Shown one piece after another: positions 32,945-48,190 of a DNA stretch of 64,000 bases (the stretch's first letter is position 1; each line of letters begins with the position of its first letter). The DNA is from Maylandia zebra. Lineage: Eukaryota > Chordata > Actinopteri > Cichliformes > Cichlidae. The position numbers and the translations under genes were made by a program. The notes beneath the pieces are model-generated. The model was not told the DNA's origin. It was given only the letters and a program-made list of their open reading frames with translations, and did not search any database. Location of the stretch: the NCBI RefSeq assembly GCF_041146795.1, contig NC_135179.1, positions 9,521,547-9,585,546 on the forward strand, read 5' to 3'.

Positions 32945-34470
32945 GCTAATCACCGGACGTGAAGGTGCTGAGGAGGTGCTGTAAAAACTTTCAGCAAGAG
33001 TGTCAAACTGAAATAAACAAATACATCATTAAATAATTGACTAAACTCGCAAATAAATAATACATAATAAATTATTTACAATATCAGTTCATTTTTATGT
33101 TTTTTTGAAAAAGAAAAGCAACGTTTAAGCCGGTGCGTTTCAGGCTGATTAATTTTTAGACACCACAATGACATTTCTTTTTAATATAAAAAAGAAATGT
33201 AGTCAAGTCGACTTATACATGGTTGAATATGCATGACGTGACACTAAGAGCCATCGAAAAGGGAAGTCGACTTTTTCAGTCGTATTTCCTCCAAAAATAA
33301 ATACTCTTGCCAACACTGAAAATACAAATAGTAAACAGTAATATTAAAACAGATTATGTATCAGTTTTTGGTACTTGAATCCACACATGAATGATTACCC
33401 AGGAATTTTAAGTTATCTTCTTTGTTGATAACCAGTGGTTATCAATGAACGTGCTGTAAGATGATCAAGGCGCTCTGAGGAAGTCAGTCTGTTTCAAGCT
33501 GATGATACAGCATTTTAAAATACCACAATGACGCTGGAATAGGTGGTTACAAATATGGGCATGAACATTTATTCAGGATTTGTTTAGTTTTAATAAAACA
33601 CCCTCAGGGAGCACATCAACATACATGCATATACTCTCGCAAATGCCTTCATGTAAATTAAAATAAACAGGAATTGCCCTTAATTTTAGTCTCTGTCACT
33701 GTGGTCCGATTTGTTAATTTTTTTTTTTTTTTCAAACTGAGTTAACATGAATTGTTGTGTTTTTGTTGTAATGCCTGCTCTGAACTTCTTATATCTTGCT
33801 GGTGACAAATACCACACAAACATCATAATACCGAAGAAGATAAATAACATCTAAACTAAAATAGACATTTTTCAAGTAATAAAAGCTACATAGAAACAAG
33901 CATCTAATGTGAATCTAATCTGAAAGCAAACTAATCTAAAGTAGACTTAAAAAATTAATTAAGTTAAATAAAGCTTTAAACTAATAATAAAAATCTAATT
34001 CTGAATGATTTGTTGTCGGTTCATAGGCCATATACAGCCCCAATCTGATTTCAAGAGGGCTGACCTATAAAAAACAAGCATCCAAATGATCTGTTTAAGA
34101 ACAAATAAGTTATTCTTAACACATGGCCTTCATTAACAAAACAGTAAAACAGGCTAAGAAAAATGATGTTACATCTTCTGTTCACTTTAGTCATAGTCTA
34201 CTGTCAGTGGCACAAAACCTTTATCTGTAGTTTTTTATGTAAGTAACCAAAATAATGGGGTTGGTAAGGTCTCGCACTGATTCTCACAGTGATGGCAACG
34301 ACACATGCCTTTTTTTGCAGCTCATGGATCATGTGATAAATCACATAAATAACAATGGATCAGCAACCCTCAGGACAACCTTCAAAGGGAACCTCCACTG
34401 CAACCTGAGACCCACTAACCTTTTGACACGAAAAAACCTCTTGGATGAGAGGTGCACTTTTTTTAGATGG

Positions 34471-34747
34471 TAAATGGCCTGTATTTGTATAGCACTTTAC
34501 TAGTTCCTAAGGACCCCAAAGCACTTTACACATCCAGTCATCCACAAGCTACATTGTAGCCACAGCCACCCTTGGGCACACTGACAGAGGTGAAGCTGCT
34601 GAACACTGGCGCCACCGGGCCCTCTGACCACCACCAGTAGGCAACGGGTGAAGTGTCTTGCCCAAGGACACAATGACCAAGACTGTCCAAGCCGGGGCTT
34701 GAACGGCAACCTTCCAATTACAAGGCGAACTCCCAATCTTGAGCCAC
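34471..34747 (-). repeat. SINE-like repeat, copy 2 (tRNA-like head intact)
   Basis: Read on the minus strand from 34747, the head has a box A-like TGGCTCAAGATTGG and, about 40 bases on, a box B-like GTTCAAGCCCC, the RNA polymerase III promoter pair of tRNA-derived SINEs. The rest matches copy 1 at 2027-2309, including the AT-rich tail CAAATACAGGCCATTTA. I see no cloverleaf, so it is not a tRNA gene. Confidence 0.65.
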
Positions 34748-35109
34748 TCCAGTTTCCTGCTTTTTTCCAGCTTTTAAGGCTAAATATGTATACACTTAAA
34801 CCACTTTAAAGCACTTCACACATAAAGCACAATTTAGACTCACCAATAAACTTATCATGCATGTATTTGGACTGTTTGAGGCATTGTCATAGTGCAAGAT
34901 GTTTATAATAGTTTAGAGGACCAAAACTGCAAGTATGACTGGATTAACCTGCTTGGGACTCTGGAAAGCAAATACACCGTATAGTTCCTTCCTCTAAGGA
35001 CAAAGATATATGCTTAAAGTGTAGTGAAGAACCATTAACAATTACTGAAAAGAGCAGCTTGTTAACCACCGGTTCAAAACCTGGATACTTTTTTACCTAT
35101 TTCTCAGTT

Positions 35110-35890
35110 TGAGTGTTTTTTACACAGATGCCCAGAAATCAATCGCTTCTCATTCAAGATAAAAAGCTCCCATATACCACATGCAGTCATGGTAACAAAG
35201 CAAGTGCACCCTCTTTTAATTCTAAAGTTTTACATGTCATGACACAGTGCTTCCTTACAGAAGCAGGATGACGCAGCCAGATGCTGATGATTAAGTGCAG
35301 TTGACTAAGTGACCATTAGCAAGTGTGACCATGCATAGTAAACTTTGGGCACTTTGGAGGCCTGAAGCTGGGAAAGATTACAAAGCCATTTTAAACACTT
35401 CAAAGTCCATCATGCTACAGTGAGATGGATTGTTCACATAATCAAGCTTTCTAAGAGTGAACATCCTTGCAAATTCAACCCAAGGCCAGAGAAACTACAA
35501 AAAACTACATGCAACAGTTACCATGTTAAACGTTAGAGTTCATGACTGCAGAACTAGAAAAAGGCTGACAAAAAAGACTGAACAAGAATGGTTTGTTTAG
35601 AACGGTCGCCAGGAAGAAAAGACTGAAATCAATGTTTTGCAATGGCTCAGTGAGAGTCCAGAGCTCATCTGATTGATATGCTGTGGTGAAACTTGTATGA
35701 AGAGCTGTGTACGAATGAATGCCTGCAAGTCTCAACGAACTGAAGCAACATTGAAAAGAAGAGTCATACAGCCATGATACAGTCATACAGAAAACAGTTA
35801 ATTCAAGTTATTGCTGCTAAATGTGGTTTTACTGCTGAATTGTGTGGTGCATCTAGTATTTTGGCTTGTTTTTTGTCAAATAAATAACAA
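35110..35890 (+). mobile_element. Decayed Tc1-like transposon relic
   Basis: Broken plus-strand fragments resemble Tc1-family transposase: KLGKDYKAILNTSKS-like sequence near 35370 (helix-turn-helix region), VRVHDCRTRKRLTKKTEQEW near 35530-35590 and VLQWLSESPELI near 35640. Frameshifts and stops separate them, so it is long dead. Boundaries are approximate. Confidence 0.5.
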
Positions 35891-37076
35891 TACAGGGTAA
35901 TCTATAATGTTGCTGTTCACCTGAGGTTGTGTTTAAATATTGTTAGAACCTGGTGAGGACCAGGTGATTTTTTTTTCAATATGTCCTGATACACAAAAAC
36001 CTTAGAACTGAAGGAGGACATACTCTCTTTTTTACCATGAATGCATACACATGTTAGAGAAATTAAATTCTAGCATTTGTGAGGTTGAGCAGCAGTTGTT
36101 TTGCCCAGATAATAATCTAACCTCAGTCAGTTATCATAACTAAAGAGTTTTTTTCCATCGTGCTCCTCATTGACCGAGTCTCTTATTCTATTAGAGTCAG
36201 ACGCTGGACACAACAGCTTACTTATTATTAGTGCCTGAAAAAAGTTTTCCAGTTTTTGTGCTGTAATCCCTGCACCAGACAAACTAATGTAAAACATATG
36301 AACATGAAAAGGTCAAAGAAGTGGTTTCCTTGCACAATAAATATGACAATTGGAGGACATTATTTCTTCAGATCAATACCAAAGAACATTTTTCTAAAGA
36401 AGATCATCTTGTGATGATGGCTCAGAGATATCATCACAGCATGATGAAACCTGTCCAAGTTCGAGATAAAAACCATCAAAGATTGCATTAAAACATAATC
36501 CAATCCCCAAAACCAAACATGTTTCACAGACTGCTGTATCGCGTGACTTTCTGTACATTTACTCAAATTAACTGTCATCACACAGAGGAGACACGCTAGA
36601 TTTACTACAATTTCAATATTAAAACATGAGATTCGTAACACTTGAACTTTAAACTTTTGCTTTGTGACACTGCAAATAAATTGATTTTTAGGGTCCAGTT
36701 AGCAAATCATTAAAATGGCATTTTCTCCAAACTCAATTATTGGTGAATAAAACAAGTTCTGTTTTGTTTCTGTGTAGAGAGGAATGAACATTACACTCCC
36801 CGTCCACATGCTCACATGTAACCACAGAATCAGATGATGTGTGGGAAGGATGTAACCTTCAAACGCAGGTTTGTTGTTGAAATGAGGAGCAGCTGAGCTG
36901 TTTGTCTCCAGGCTTTGTTGTTTCCGACACAGAGAGCGAGAGAGAAAAGAAAGACAACCGTACTCTCTGTGTGACAAGAAGCAGACAGTCATGAAGACAG
37001 ACTTACAATACGGTGATGTCACAGAGCTGACAGGAACACAAACACAGGCTCGTGTCAGCAAAAAGCTGTGACGCTA

Positions 37077-37453
<377 letters not shown>

Positions 37454-38186
37454 TACCATCATTATATTATATATATATTATACATAAATATATAAAGATC
37501 ACTGTCCAGAAGAGCACAGTCCTAGGAACAGCAAAGATATTGGGACCCTCAAGCTCCCAGGCCTCACTGTTTTGTGAGCCAAAAAGCCCCTCAAGGGTTG
37601 GTTGAGACCAAAATGGAGCTAAAAATCAAGTGAATAAAAGATATACTGTAGCGTACTTTTAGGTTTAAAGCTTTTGCCCTCCCCCTAAGTGGTCTTTTAA
37701 AAAAGGAGTAGAAAAGACACTTTATTAGAACTGGCCTAGAGTGAGACCATATATTGCATGAGACTACAACACTACTTCCAGCACCTATATGCACCACAAC
37801 AACTGGAATGTCCATTTCAGGCGTTCTCTGTTCAGTGCAGCTGTGTAAACTATCCTCATTAGCAACCAGTCACGCCTCCTTAAATCTAATGAGTTGGCTA
37901 CAGTATGTGACTTTATGATGAACAAATGTCTCTCTCTCTCTCTCCTCCTGATCTTTCCCCTCCATCCTTCCACTCTCTGGAGACAAGGACCTTTTTGTAC
38001 GAAAGCGAAATCATAGGACTCACATGCTTTGGACAAGAGAAAGTGAACGATCACAGCGAGAGATAGGGTTGCTCAGAAGAGAGGGAGGCAGAGAAGCAGA
38101 GTGAGGTCATTCAGAGCTGGAAAAGGGACTTCAGAACTGGACAGCTGTGAAGTACACTGTACCAGACTGGCCAGGATTATCTGAAC

Positions 38187-41100
38187 ATGGAGAGTGAGAA
38201 AACAGAAACAGAGGAGAAGACAGAAGGTAAAATGAGCATTTAAAAAACTTCTGAAGAGATGTTTCAGACAAGTATTTGCAGCTAATATGCATAATATTCA
38301 GTTTATTCTTACTTTCAAAAACCAAATGCTTAGTCTTTGTCTAGAAACTGCTACTTACAGCTTGTCAAAATTCAAGATATCCTCTTTATTATGTGTGTTT
38401 TCAGACCAGCAGGTTAATATACTAAATTTATGGGGACATATAAAAGAATAAGGAACGCTTAGTAAAGTTTTTCTTTTTCTTTTTTTTCTAATAAGACAGG
38501 GCAAAACCAAAAAGAATATTTTTGGCAGTTCAAAATGATTTTTTTCCTTGCATATATCAGATTTTCTTCTTTTTTTTCATCATTCCTTTACATTTCAATC
38601 AGTCCTGAAATATTTACTGGGCTGTGATACCAAAATTTGCATAACCAGCCACAAAGCTACTTTGCCTTTCTTGGACCAGCTGCATCTGCAAAGATGTATG
38701 ATACAGGGATAAAACCAATGAGCAGCAGTAGTGTTGTAAAACAAACCTTAAACATAAAGCCTGGTGAACACATATAAATTTAAGTATTTAATATGGGTAT
38801 TAAACAGGGATTATTTAGTTATTTTAATTTATTTTAACAGTACATCAAGATTGTGACCTACAAAAATAATTTTAATTATCCTTCATTTAATTCAAGCAGG
38901 GTCAAGAACCTTAGAAGGGTTTACCTAAATGGGATGTGGATGATTTTAATGTTATCAATTACTCCTGCTTGTTTCCTGTTTTCACAAGCCAAAATGTCTG
39001 CTGTTTCACATCAACGCTAAAGTACACCAAACGCAGCTTTGACCTTTTTGTCCTGATTGTTGGTTACCAGCTGAACGCAAGCTGTGATTTAGGTTTGTTT
39101 GGAGAACAAAGCCAGCGTGTATGAGATGAACTAAACATGCAGTCCAATGCTATACCAAAAATATGTCTTACTATCCAGACAGTTGTTGCTACTTGTTACC
39201 AAATGAGACATACAGTGCAGAAGCAACATCAAAATGTCACAAAATCCTTTTGGTTTCCTGATGGCAATAAATTTAAATATTTTTTGCATCTTCTGTTGAG
39301 GTCACTGTGGGACAGATGTTGATGTAACATGTTGACGTCAACTTTTTTGGCCTGAAACAGCTGAAGCCAAAAGCACAAACTCAAAATGCCAGAGGAAATT
39401 TGACAGAGAGTCTTCATTGTGGGACACATTCCTTGTTTTGCTCTTTCACGGACGAGAAGTGTTACTCATATTGTGCTCATGCTCCTCATCATTTATGCAT
39501 GATGATATATGTAAAACGTGTTTCGTATGACCCCGTGCAGTTTTGACAGTAGCCTCGACCTGTGACATTTTCGCAACAGACACAAGCATTGTACTTTTCT
39601 ATAACCATCAACTGTGCCCAAATGCATGAAATATTTGCCATGAACCACACTGCAATGTTTTTGTTTTTTTACCTTTAACATAGGAAATGCAGACACGCTG
39701 AACGGTGAATAATATAAATTCACACACTAAGTCTGAAGCTGCCGTGATGCTGAAAGCAATTTGCAGCAATGTGGTGATCACCAAGCGACTACAGATGAAA
39801 AGATGCTGGTGATGTGAAGTGAACATGGCTCGTGATAGACTTCAAGACCAGCAATGTGACTACCAATGAGAGTGAGGAATACTATTGATTGACATATGGC
39901 ATGGTAGTCAAGCTCTTAAGCTGTGTCCACGCTGGAAGCAATTTGCTTGTCGTGCATTGCTTTACAGTCGACCGTGTGCAGAGGTTTCAGATTACCCGTT
40001 ACCTAGGTAACCTTCTAATATATTTACTACCACATTATGTCAATCAAGGGTATCCTGTTCTCTTATTGGTAGTAATTCGCTTGCCTTGAACAGAGCCCTT
40101 GAGTAAGTGAATGCTATTAGAAAAAAGGTCCATTGGAGTGAATGGACCTTGTTGAATCCCGCCCACTTTGCATCACCAGCAGTTACTTTCCCTGTAATTG
40201 GTTGAAGTTGCCACATGTGGATACAACTTTAGGTTACACTGGGGTTGATGAAAAGAGTTTAATGCAGACATTAATGACTTTAATCACACGACAGAGAAAG
40301 CTCACGGCGCAGGCTTTTTTAAACTTTATTTGAGTGGGTTGAAATTCATTTGACGTTTACAGTTTGTTGAAATTACATGATCACAATTCTCTGTAATTCA
40401 GAGCATTTAACAGTTACGCCGAATTTTATGATTCAAGACAAAACATGAAACTCACTGAACTTTTTGGAGTCAGATAATATGAGGAGCAACTTTTCTTGTA
40501 TATAAAAATATATTAAAAGTTTGTTATTTTATAGAATATCATCTGTGTAATTTATATTTATTCTACTTTAATTTTTGAGATGCATGAACCAAACCTGTTT
40601 TCTGTGGTCTTTTGTCCTGAATAAGTGTGATAAATAATCTGTTAGCGATGCCAATTATCGATGATGTAACAAGTAGAAATTCTTTGAACTTAATCTTTTT
40701 TTTTTCTTTGAACTTAATCTTACATGATGTGTTAAATGTCTGAGAAAGAAAAGGTAAATAAACTGTTAATTTACATGTGGTGGGAAAAAAGGGGTTTTCT
40801 TGTGGCAACCTCTTTCATGCCTTTTCCATACTTGCTTAACAAACAAACGCTTAACAGTGGATTTGTCTGTGGATTCAATCAACATTTTCACAGAAATTTA
40901 GCAGATGTTGTGTGGACACCACACTCAGCTTTTCATGTTTTCTCCTTAGATACAGAGGGAAATGTTGAAGAAGCTAGCCAGGGGATTTCTCAGGTAATCA
41001 AGAACTTTTAAACACTTCACACTTCATATTTATTTGTTTATGCCTCATAATGGGTGAGCTAAAAAAAAAACATGAATAATCCCAGCTTTATTATCAAATC

Positions 41101-44100
41101 AGAACAAGCTCATTTAGACAAGTTACCAATAAATTACATAATATTTGGTTTGTGACTTAAATTGTCTATTAACAACCGAGCCTTTCTGTCACTATTTATC
41201 AGAAGACGCAACAAGATGTTTCTTTAAATAGTAAAACTTTTATATTTTATTTTTTTTTACATTTTTAATACATTTTGTGTTGGTGACTTTGAGCAAACGC
41301 TGTGCTCTTTCTAGAGTAGATTTTGCTCAAGATATCAACATAACCAGTGCTGGCATTTAGACTCACTGTGCCTCACACTTTTTAAATTTAAGAATATTTG
41401 ATTGGTTTTATTTTATGATGAAGTGAAACAAAGAGCAAGAAGAGTGAGTTATCCAATGTTGGACTCTGCAGACAAATAACCCAAATCAGAAGACAGCATA
41501 TTGCCCGAGATAGTGAAGCATTTTCATCACAATGAGTATGGACTACCAAAAGTGAACAGAGCACACAAGAAAAATGCTGTTTACAAAGTTTTAAAATAAA
41601 GTTTCGGCTCTTTTAAATTTGCACCAGGTCTCATCACATTTTAACAAAAGCTCTTATTTACTCACAGAGGATGTGAAATACTTTATGAATAATTTATAGT
41701 ACAGGACTCACTTGTACAGTATAAGAATTCAGTCTCCAAATTGAGTTCACTTTAGCACATCATGCTCTCTTAAGTATTATTTAAATAACACTCTTATTCA
41801 GATTAACTAAACTCAATATTGGCAGCTGATACGAGTAAATACTAAGATCTATGCATTGCAGTAGATGCAGATGCTTCTATGAATCATTATTTAGCCACTC
41901 CTTAGAGCTGTAGCCTCCAGGTGTATAGACGCATACTCAGCTATTACACAGGAATAAGAGCAATAAGGCAAACAGGACAGATGGTCTATTGAGTTTCCTG
42001 CTTGATGCCTTTCACATGACCAAGAGAAAAAGAAAAGCAAGAGAGCGATGGAAAGATAGGACAAGAGAGAGCTGCAAAACCCATGTAATGTTCCCATGAG
42101 CTGATTCAGTTATGCCCGTGAAGTAAATTCAATCAGCTATGCATGAGAAAACTGAGAATGGAAGAGCAGAGAAAAAACAAAGCAAGATAAAGATTTCTCT
42201 ATGTATGGAATGTAATCAGGGAAAGGTTAACATAATGATAAGGGTTTAAAAGACAGCACAAAACAAGTCAAAACGCACCAAAAGCACAAAGAATCAAGTG
42301 TAACAAAGTTGGAGCAAAGTTGGAGCAAAGCACACTGGTGAAAACATTACATGTTAAACTGCTCCTTGTGATGCAGCTGTGGGGTCTGGTGGTTGAGCTG
42401 CGCGAGGGGCTCCAGGCGGCGCTGGGGGAGCTGTGCGAGCTGCGTCAAAAGGACCACGGTTTGGAAGAGAAGCTGCAGGCCCATCAGACTGATGTGGATG
42501 ATAAGATAATGGGCCTCAAGAACACGCTCAACACATTTAAGGTGCTGGAGAAGCTAGACAGTAAAAACACACACATACACAGTCTACTCTTGGTGTGGCC
42601 TCTGAAACATAATTTAGAACATCTGACTTGGACTCTGTTGAACTGTAAACTAATTTAATTAGGCAGGAAGGCAACTCTTTCAGACTCTCACACTTCTTTT
42701 CAACAGGCAGTTCAACGTGGACTATGTTGCTAATATTTTTTTAATGTGCATGCATACGAGAAATTCTCTCTTTTGGATTTGAATCCCAAATTCTCCCCTT
42801 AAAATCTGACCCTGGTACTTCCCATTTCAGCATAGTGACTTTCCCAGTCTACCAAAGTAAAACTACTGGCACCTTTTAATCTTCTTGCAGGAGGAGCTGA
42901 ATGTGGCGTTGTTCCACATCAGGGACATTTCCAGCAGACAAAGAGATGTTCAGAAGAGGATAGAACTGCTGCACTCAGAAAACAAAGATATGATGTCAGT
43001 TCCACACAGGTAGGGCTGCAACATTTTGAAAAAGGTGCTAGTTTTAATAAATGTACACGCATATAAAAATTATTCACAGTAATTATTCAATCATCCCACT
43101 CAGCTCCCTAATGGTGACCCAAAAAGTTCAACTTTCATATGTAACTTTGTCAAATAAGCGCTCTTTTTAATTCTCCTTCACCTGTGCTGATCGGGCCACT
43201 AGCAGAAAGAGCTCCAAGGCTGATGTGCTGACAGCATCCAGTGATGAACACATCTGTGTGCCCAGCCAATCAGAGCTCAGTGGTATTCAGCACTTTTTCC
43301 CCAATATGCAGAGCAGCGGGTCACCGCCGAGGAGCACCACGTCGACTCAGAGTGAGTCTGTGTATTTCAACATTTACTATGCAAAGAGTGTAAGCGAGAA
43401 AATGACCGGCTCGTAGAGGCAGTTTGCTCATACTAGTGTTTGTGTGTTGCAGCCTCCACGTCTCAGCAGGACCAGCAAAGATCTTGTCCTGAGACCAATA
43501 GTCAGACTGAAATAAGTAAGAAATACACCTGTTTCTGCTGATAAACATACTACTGCGGGTAGTCCACATATCTATGCACGGACCCACTAAACCACAGTCT
43601 CTTTTTACATCCTGAATCATGCATTACTTGGTAGTCAGAGGAAGTTTAAAGGCAGAAGTAGGTGGATTTTACCACCTCCAGACAGAACTATGGGTAGGAG
43701 TTTCACCACTCTTTTTAATTTAAGCAAAACTCAATATATAAATATAATTGTTAAAATGGGATTTTAGTCAACATACATGACCATATAAAAAGGTGTTTTA
43801 ACCAGCTTTTGCCTTATGTTTGATGGCAGGTTTTATAACAGGTGCATATTACAAAAAATATTATACACAGGTAGTAAAGGCCAGCCAGTAAGCCTGGCCC
43901 CCTTTGCAGTTGTCTGTCTTTTATGGTTATAGAATAATCCTCTTTATTCTCAGAGTTTAAAGTAGATTGTGTTCTGTATGTGCAGATAAAAGACAGAGAG
44001 CAGCCTTGGAGCTGCTGGAGTCTGAGAGAGTTTACGTGTCCCACCTTTCTCTGCTTCTGAAGGCAAACATCTCCTTTAACGGATCAGAAGCCCTCACTTC

Positions 44101-47100
44101 CAAAGACAAACGGTAAAGCCTGCTGACACCCTAAGATGGCTCGATTCAGACTGATAATTGAAGAAAAAGACATGTAAAGCAGTTTTTTGGAAAGAAGAAA
44201 TGTCCCAGCCACCACTAACCCCTACCTGATACACACACAGAGACACACAAATCAACACTCGCAAGAATATATTCCTGATCTAATTTGAGTGCTTGCAGTG
44301 AAGGGTGAACAGGAAATAAACAAATTAAATAAAGGCACATTGTAAACACCAGAGAAGACACTCTGTTAAAGAGACTCCACACAGCTTGTTAATGCAATCA
44401 CTGCTTAGCTTCAGCACACGTGCTCCCAATGACTGAAAGCGCCAGTGAAATGGTGCCATCGCTGAACTGGGTCAAATGTTATTTGTGAATGATTGTATTT
44501 GTTTTAAATTGCTTATCCTGCTGTCAGATGTCTGCCACACAAGATGGCACACTAATTGACACAAATGCAGGTTTTCTCACGTTTTGTAGGAATGTTGATG
44601 TTTATAACATCTGCTGCCTTTTGTTCTACTTTTAGTCCATTTCCCAGCTCTTTGAGGTTTCTGATCCAGCAGCACCTTGAGCTCCTTCATACTCTTCAAG
44701 AACGTGTGCTCAAATGCCAGTGGCAAGGCATCATGGGAGATATATTCATGAGGCTTACAAGTAAAGAGGTAAACACAGAATGAGAGCGCAAAACGAAATG
44801 TGGATATTGTCCTTTTTGATGTGAGCACCATCTACTGGTAAATAAAATGAAAGTCTTTGAATTCTTAACATCTTTTAAACCAGCAGGCAGTGAATGCTAC
44901 ATATGCACTCCCTCCATTTTTCTAATAAGCCGTTGATTCAATATCAGTTATCTGAATCTATCTTTCATGGACTTCCTTTTCAGCTTTCTTAGCCTGCGCA
45001 GTTTGTTTTTCTATGCTATGTTTGAAATAATATAAGAATCTTTTAAGTGTATTTAGGCATTTAGAATTGGTCAAGACCTGCAGAAGTTCAAAGAAAGCAT
45101 CAGACTGGGAAAAAAGGTGATTTATGTGACTTTGTATATAGTATAGTTGTTGGTGCCAGACAGACTGGTCTGAGTATTTCACAAACTCCTGATCTGCTAT
45201 GATTTTCCAACACAATCATCTCTAGGGTTTAGAGAAAATATCCAGTGAGCAGCAGTTCTCTGGGTGAAAATGCCGTGTTGATGTCAGAGGTCAGAGGAGA
45301 ATGGCCAGACTGCTTTGAGTTGATAAGAAGGATATACTAACTTGTTACAATCAAGTTATGTGTCTCTGAATGCACAACATATCAAACTTTGAAACAGCAG
45401 ATGAATATATAGTGGTGGTCTGTCGGTTGAGAATTGGAAAATAAGGCTACAATTCACATGAGAATACCAAAAATAGACAATAGAAGCCTGGAAAAACATT
45501 GCCTGGTGTGACGAGTGTCATGGCTGTGTGCCGGCAGGCAGGAAAAAGGACCCAATATGCAGACTCCTGGAGGAAGAACTTAAACTCAAAAGTCCACTGC
45601 TTTATTGCAGGCAAACGTCAAAAACAGAACAAAACTAGGAGGGCTGGAAACTGGACTGGAAACTAAACACACAGGGCAGAATGAGGATACGACGTGACAC
45701 TAAGCACGGGGAACACGGGGCTTAAATACAAAAGGCAGTAACACAAAAATGAGACACACAAGGCGAGCACGGCTGGGAGCAATCAAACCTGACGAGACTG
45801 AGGGACACAAAAGAGAATACAATGACCTGAGACACTGACCTTCAAAATAAAACAGGAAACAGACTGGCAGAGAACTAAACCCATACTAAACACTAGAAAT
45901 CAAACCACAAATAAATTATACAATAATAATACACAAAACGCTGGCTCACTGACCCAGGATCGTCACAGTGAGTCTCAATTGCTGCTGTTTCATTTGGATG
46001 CAGGATCAGAATTTTTGGTGAACAATATATATACATGGATCCATCCTTCCTTGTATCAACTGTTGAAGCTGTTGGTAGTCTGGTAATAGTGTGGGGGATA
46101 TTTGCTTGGCATGCCTTGGGCGATTTAGTACCAGCTGAGAATTGTTGCTGACCATGTCCACCCTTTTATAACCAATGTACCATCTTCTGATGGCTGCTTT
46201 TAGCAGGATAACGCTCCATCCAGTTTACATTATAGATGAGAAGCTGACAAATTTGCAGTAACTGTGAGATGCTGTCATGTCAATACAGACCGAAACATCT
46301 GATAAATGGCTCCAGCACCTTGTTGAATATATTCAATGAAGAACTGTTTACACTAATCTGACAGTGAAGGTTGGAGGTGTAAAATGTGTGATGATGGGTT
46401 ATAAACACATTCAAATTCATATATGCAAAGTGCTTATGTCTTTAGTCTCTTAACTTGTGACTGTAGCTTTCAGTCATAAAACGATCCAATCATATGGTTT
46501 CCAACCTTCAATGAGCACAAGGTCCCCTTCTTGGCAGGTCTATCCCAATCGTTCTCCTGGCTTCCAGCTCACACCGATTCTAGAGCAAGATGCTCCCCCC
46601 CCCCCCCCCCCCACCACCACCACCACCACCACCACCAACCTGTGTGCTGCTATCATCCACTCTCTTCCTGCTACTTCCAGACCAATAACCATTCTCCAAC
46701 AGCCCAAGCAGTGAAAACCTCTGCAACAATTTCAGCTGAGAACAGTCAGATCTGCCATCCTGCACTGTTAGCCCTGATCATGGTAATTAGTGGTTTTCCT
46801 CACAGAGGTTTCCTTGCATCCATCCTCCAGTGGGACTGGCAGTATTAGGATCATCTTCTTTCCTTTGTCAGAATATTGTCAGGTGGAAGTATAGTTTATT
46901 CCCCAGGTCCACCTTCATATGCCATACCTGTGCAGTCTGCAGGAGGGTGCTGTTGATCTTCTTGGAGGAGAGTGTTTTTTCTCCCTGCTAGATGAACTGG
47001 ATTTATGGGATGGGTGTCCCACGAGTCTGATGCTTTTTCAGTTCATCCTTCTCCAAGGTGTCTGCCAGTGCTCTAAAGACTTGGCCGTACTCCCAGCTGT

Positions 47101-48097
47101 AGCTTCCCTGTACAGTCTTGCATCCCCACGAGTGTGTCTCAGCATGACTCTCCTTCAGCACTCTGTCATCCCAATCTGTGCAGATTTGATAGTGCAGGGA
47201 AGTGTTTCGTGCACTAAATGCAGGTAGAGAGAAATGCAGAAGGTCTCCAGTGTATATAAAGAGCATGCAAACTCAGGCAGTATATCTCTCCTTCTTCCTC
47301 CAGAGTGATTTCTTGGATTTTTATGTGTCCTACCTGAAGGAGCTTCCAGACTGTCTGTCAGTTGTCAACATGCTGGCCACCAGCTCCATGAAGTCTTCGG
47401 CCTTGCTTGAGGTAACAGAAAAATGTGAAATATGACAGGTTTTGATATTAAATTTAAAAGCACAGAATGTAACATGACGGGGCACAGCAGGGAGGACAGG
47501 ATGAAAAAGAATACCAGCATACTTCTAAAAACAAAAAAAATCCGGAAACTTACAGCTCATATCACCAAAGAAACGCCAGCATATCTGTCGATTTCTGATT
47601 TAACTCTCAGATACTCTCAGAATTGCTTGAGTGGAGGTAACTTAAGTATCTGGAAACCCTGTCAAGTTTCATTTCAAGCCTTGTTTTATATAAAAGCTTC
47701 AGACAAATGACGAAATTCACAGTCCTTACACCTGCTGTGTTTTTCCCTTTGATGCTGATTGGTCCATCTGTGCTGCATTGTGCTTGACTGTGTGGTGCTG
47801 CTATCAGAGTGACATAACAGGTGATGAATCCAAACCCTCCCTCTACACTCTGCTGCTTCAGCCAGTTCAGAGGATCCCTGAGTACCTGCTGCTTTTACAG
47901 GTTGGATCAACACCACTGCCAGAATTGTCCTTATATGTTCATATCCTGCAACACACAAACTTGATACAAATATGATACTCTGAAACCATGCAGAAAAAGG
48001 TTATCAGTAAACAGAAACAGAAATAAAACGACAATTAACAACTCAGTATTATTACGACTGAAGATTAAATCTGATGTATGAATATTTAAATTGTCTA

Positions 48098-48190
<93 letters not shown>

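Noticed and set aside
34680-34747. tRNA gene on the minus strand
   Set aside because: Box A and box B are present but no cloverleaf pairs; the sequence continues into a SINE body found elsewhere in the window.
46580-46848. Open frames with poly-Pro/His or poly-Gly
   Set aside because: They come from the C and CCA simple repeat inside an arhgef33 intron.
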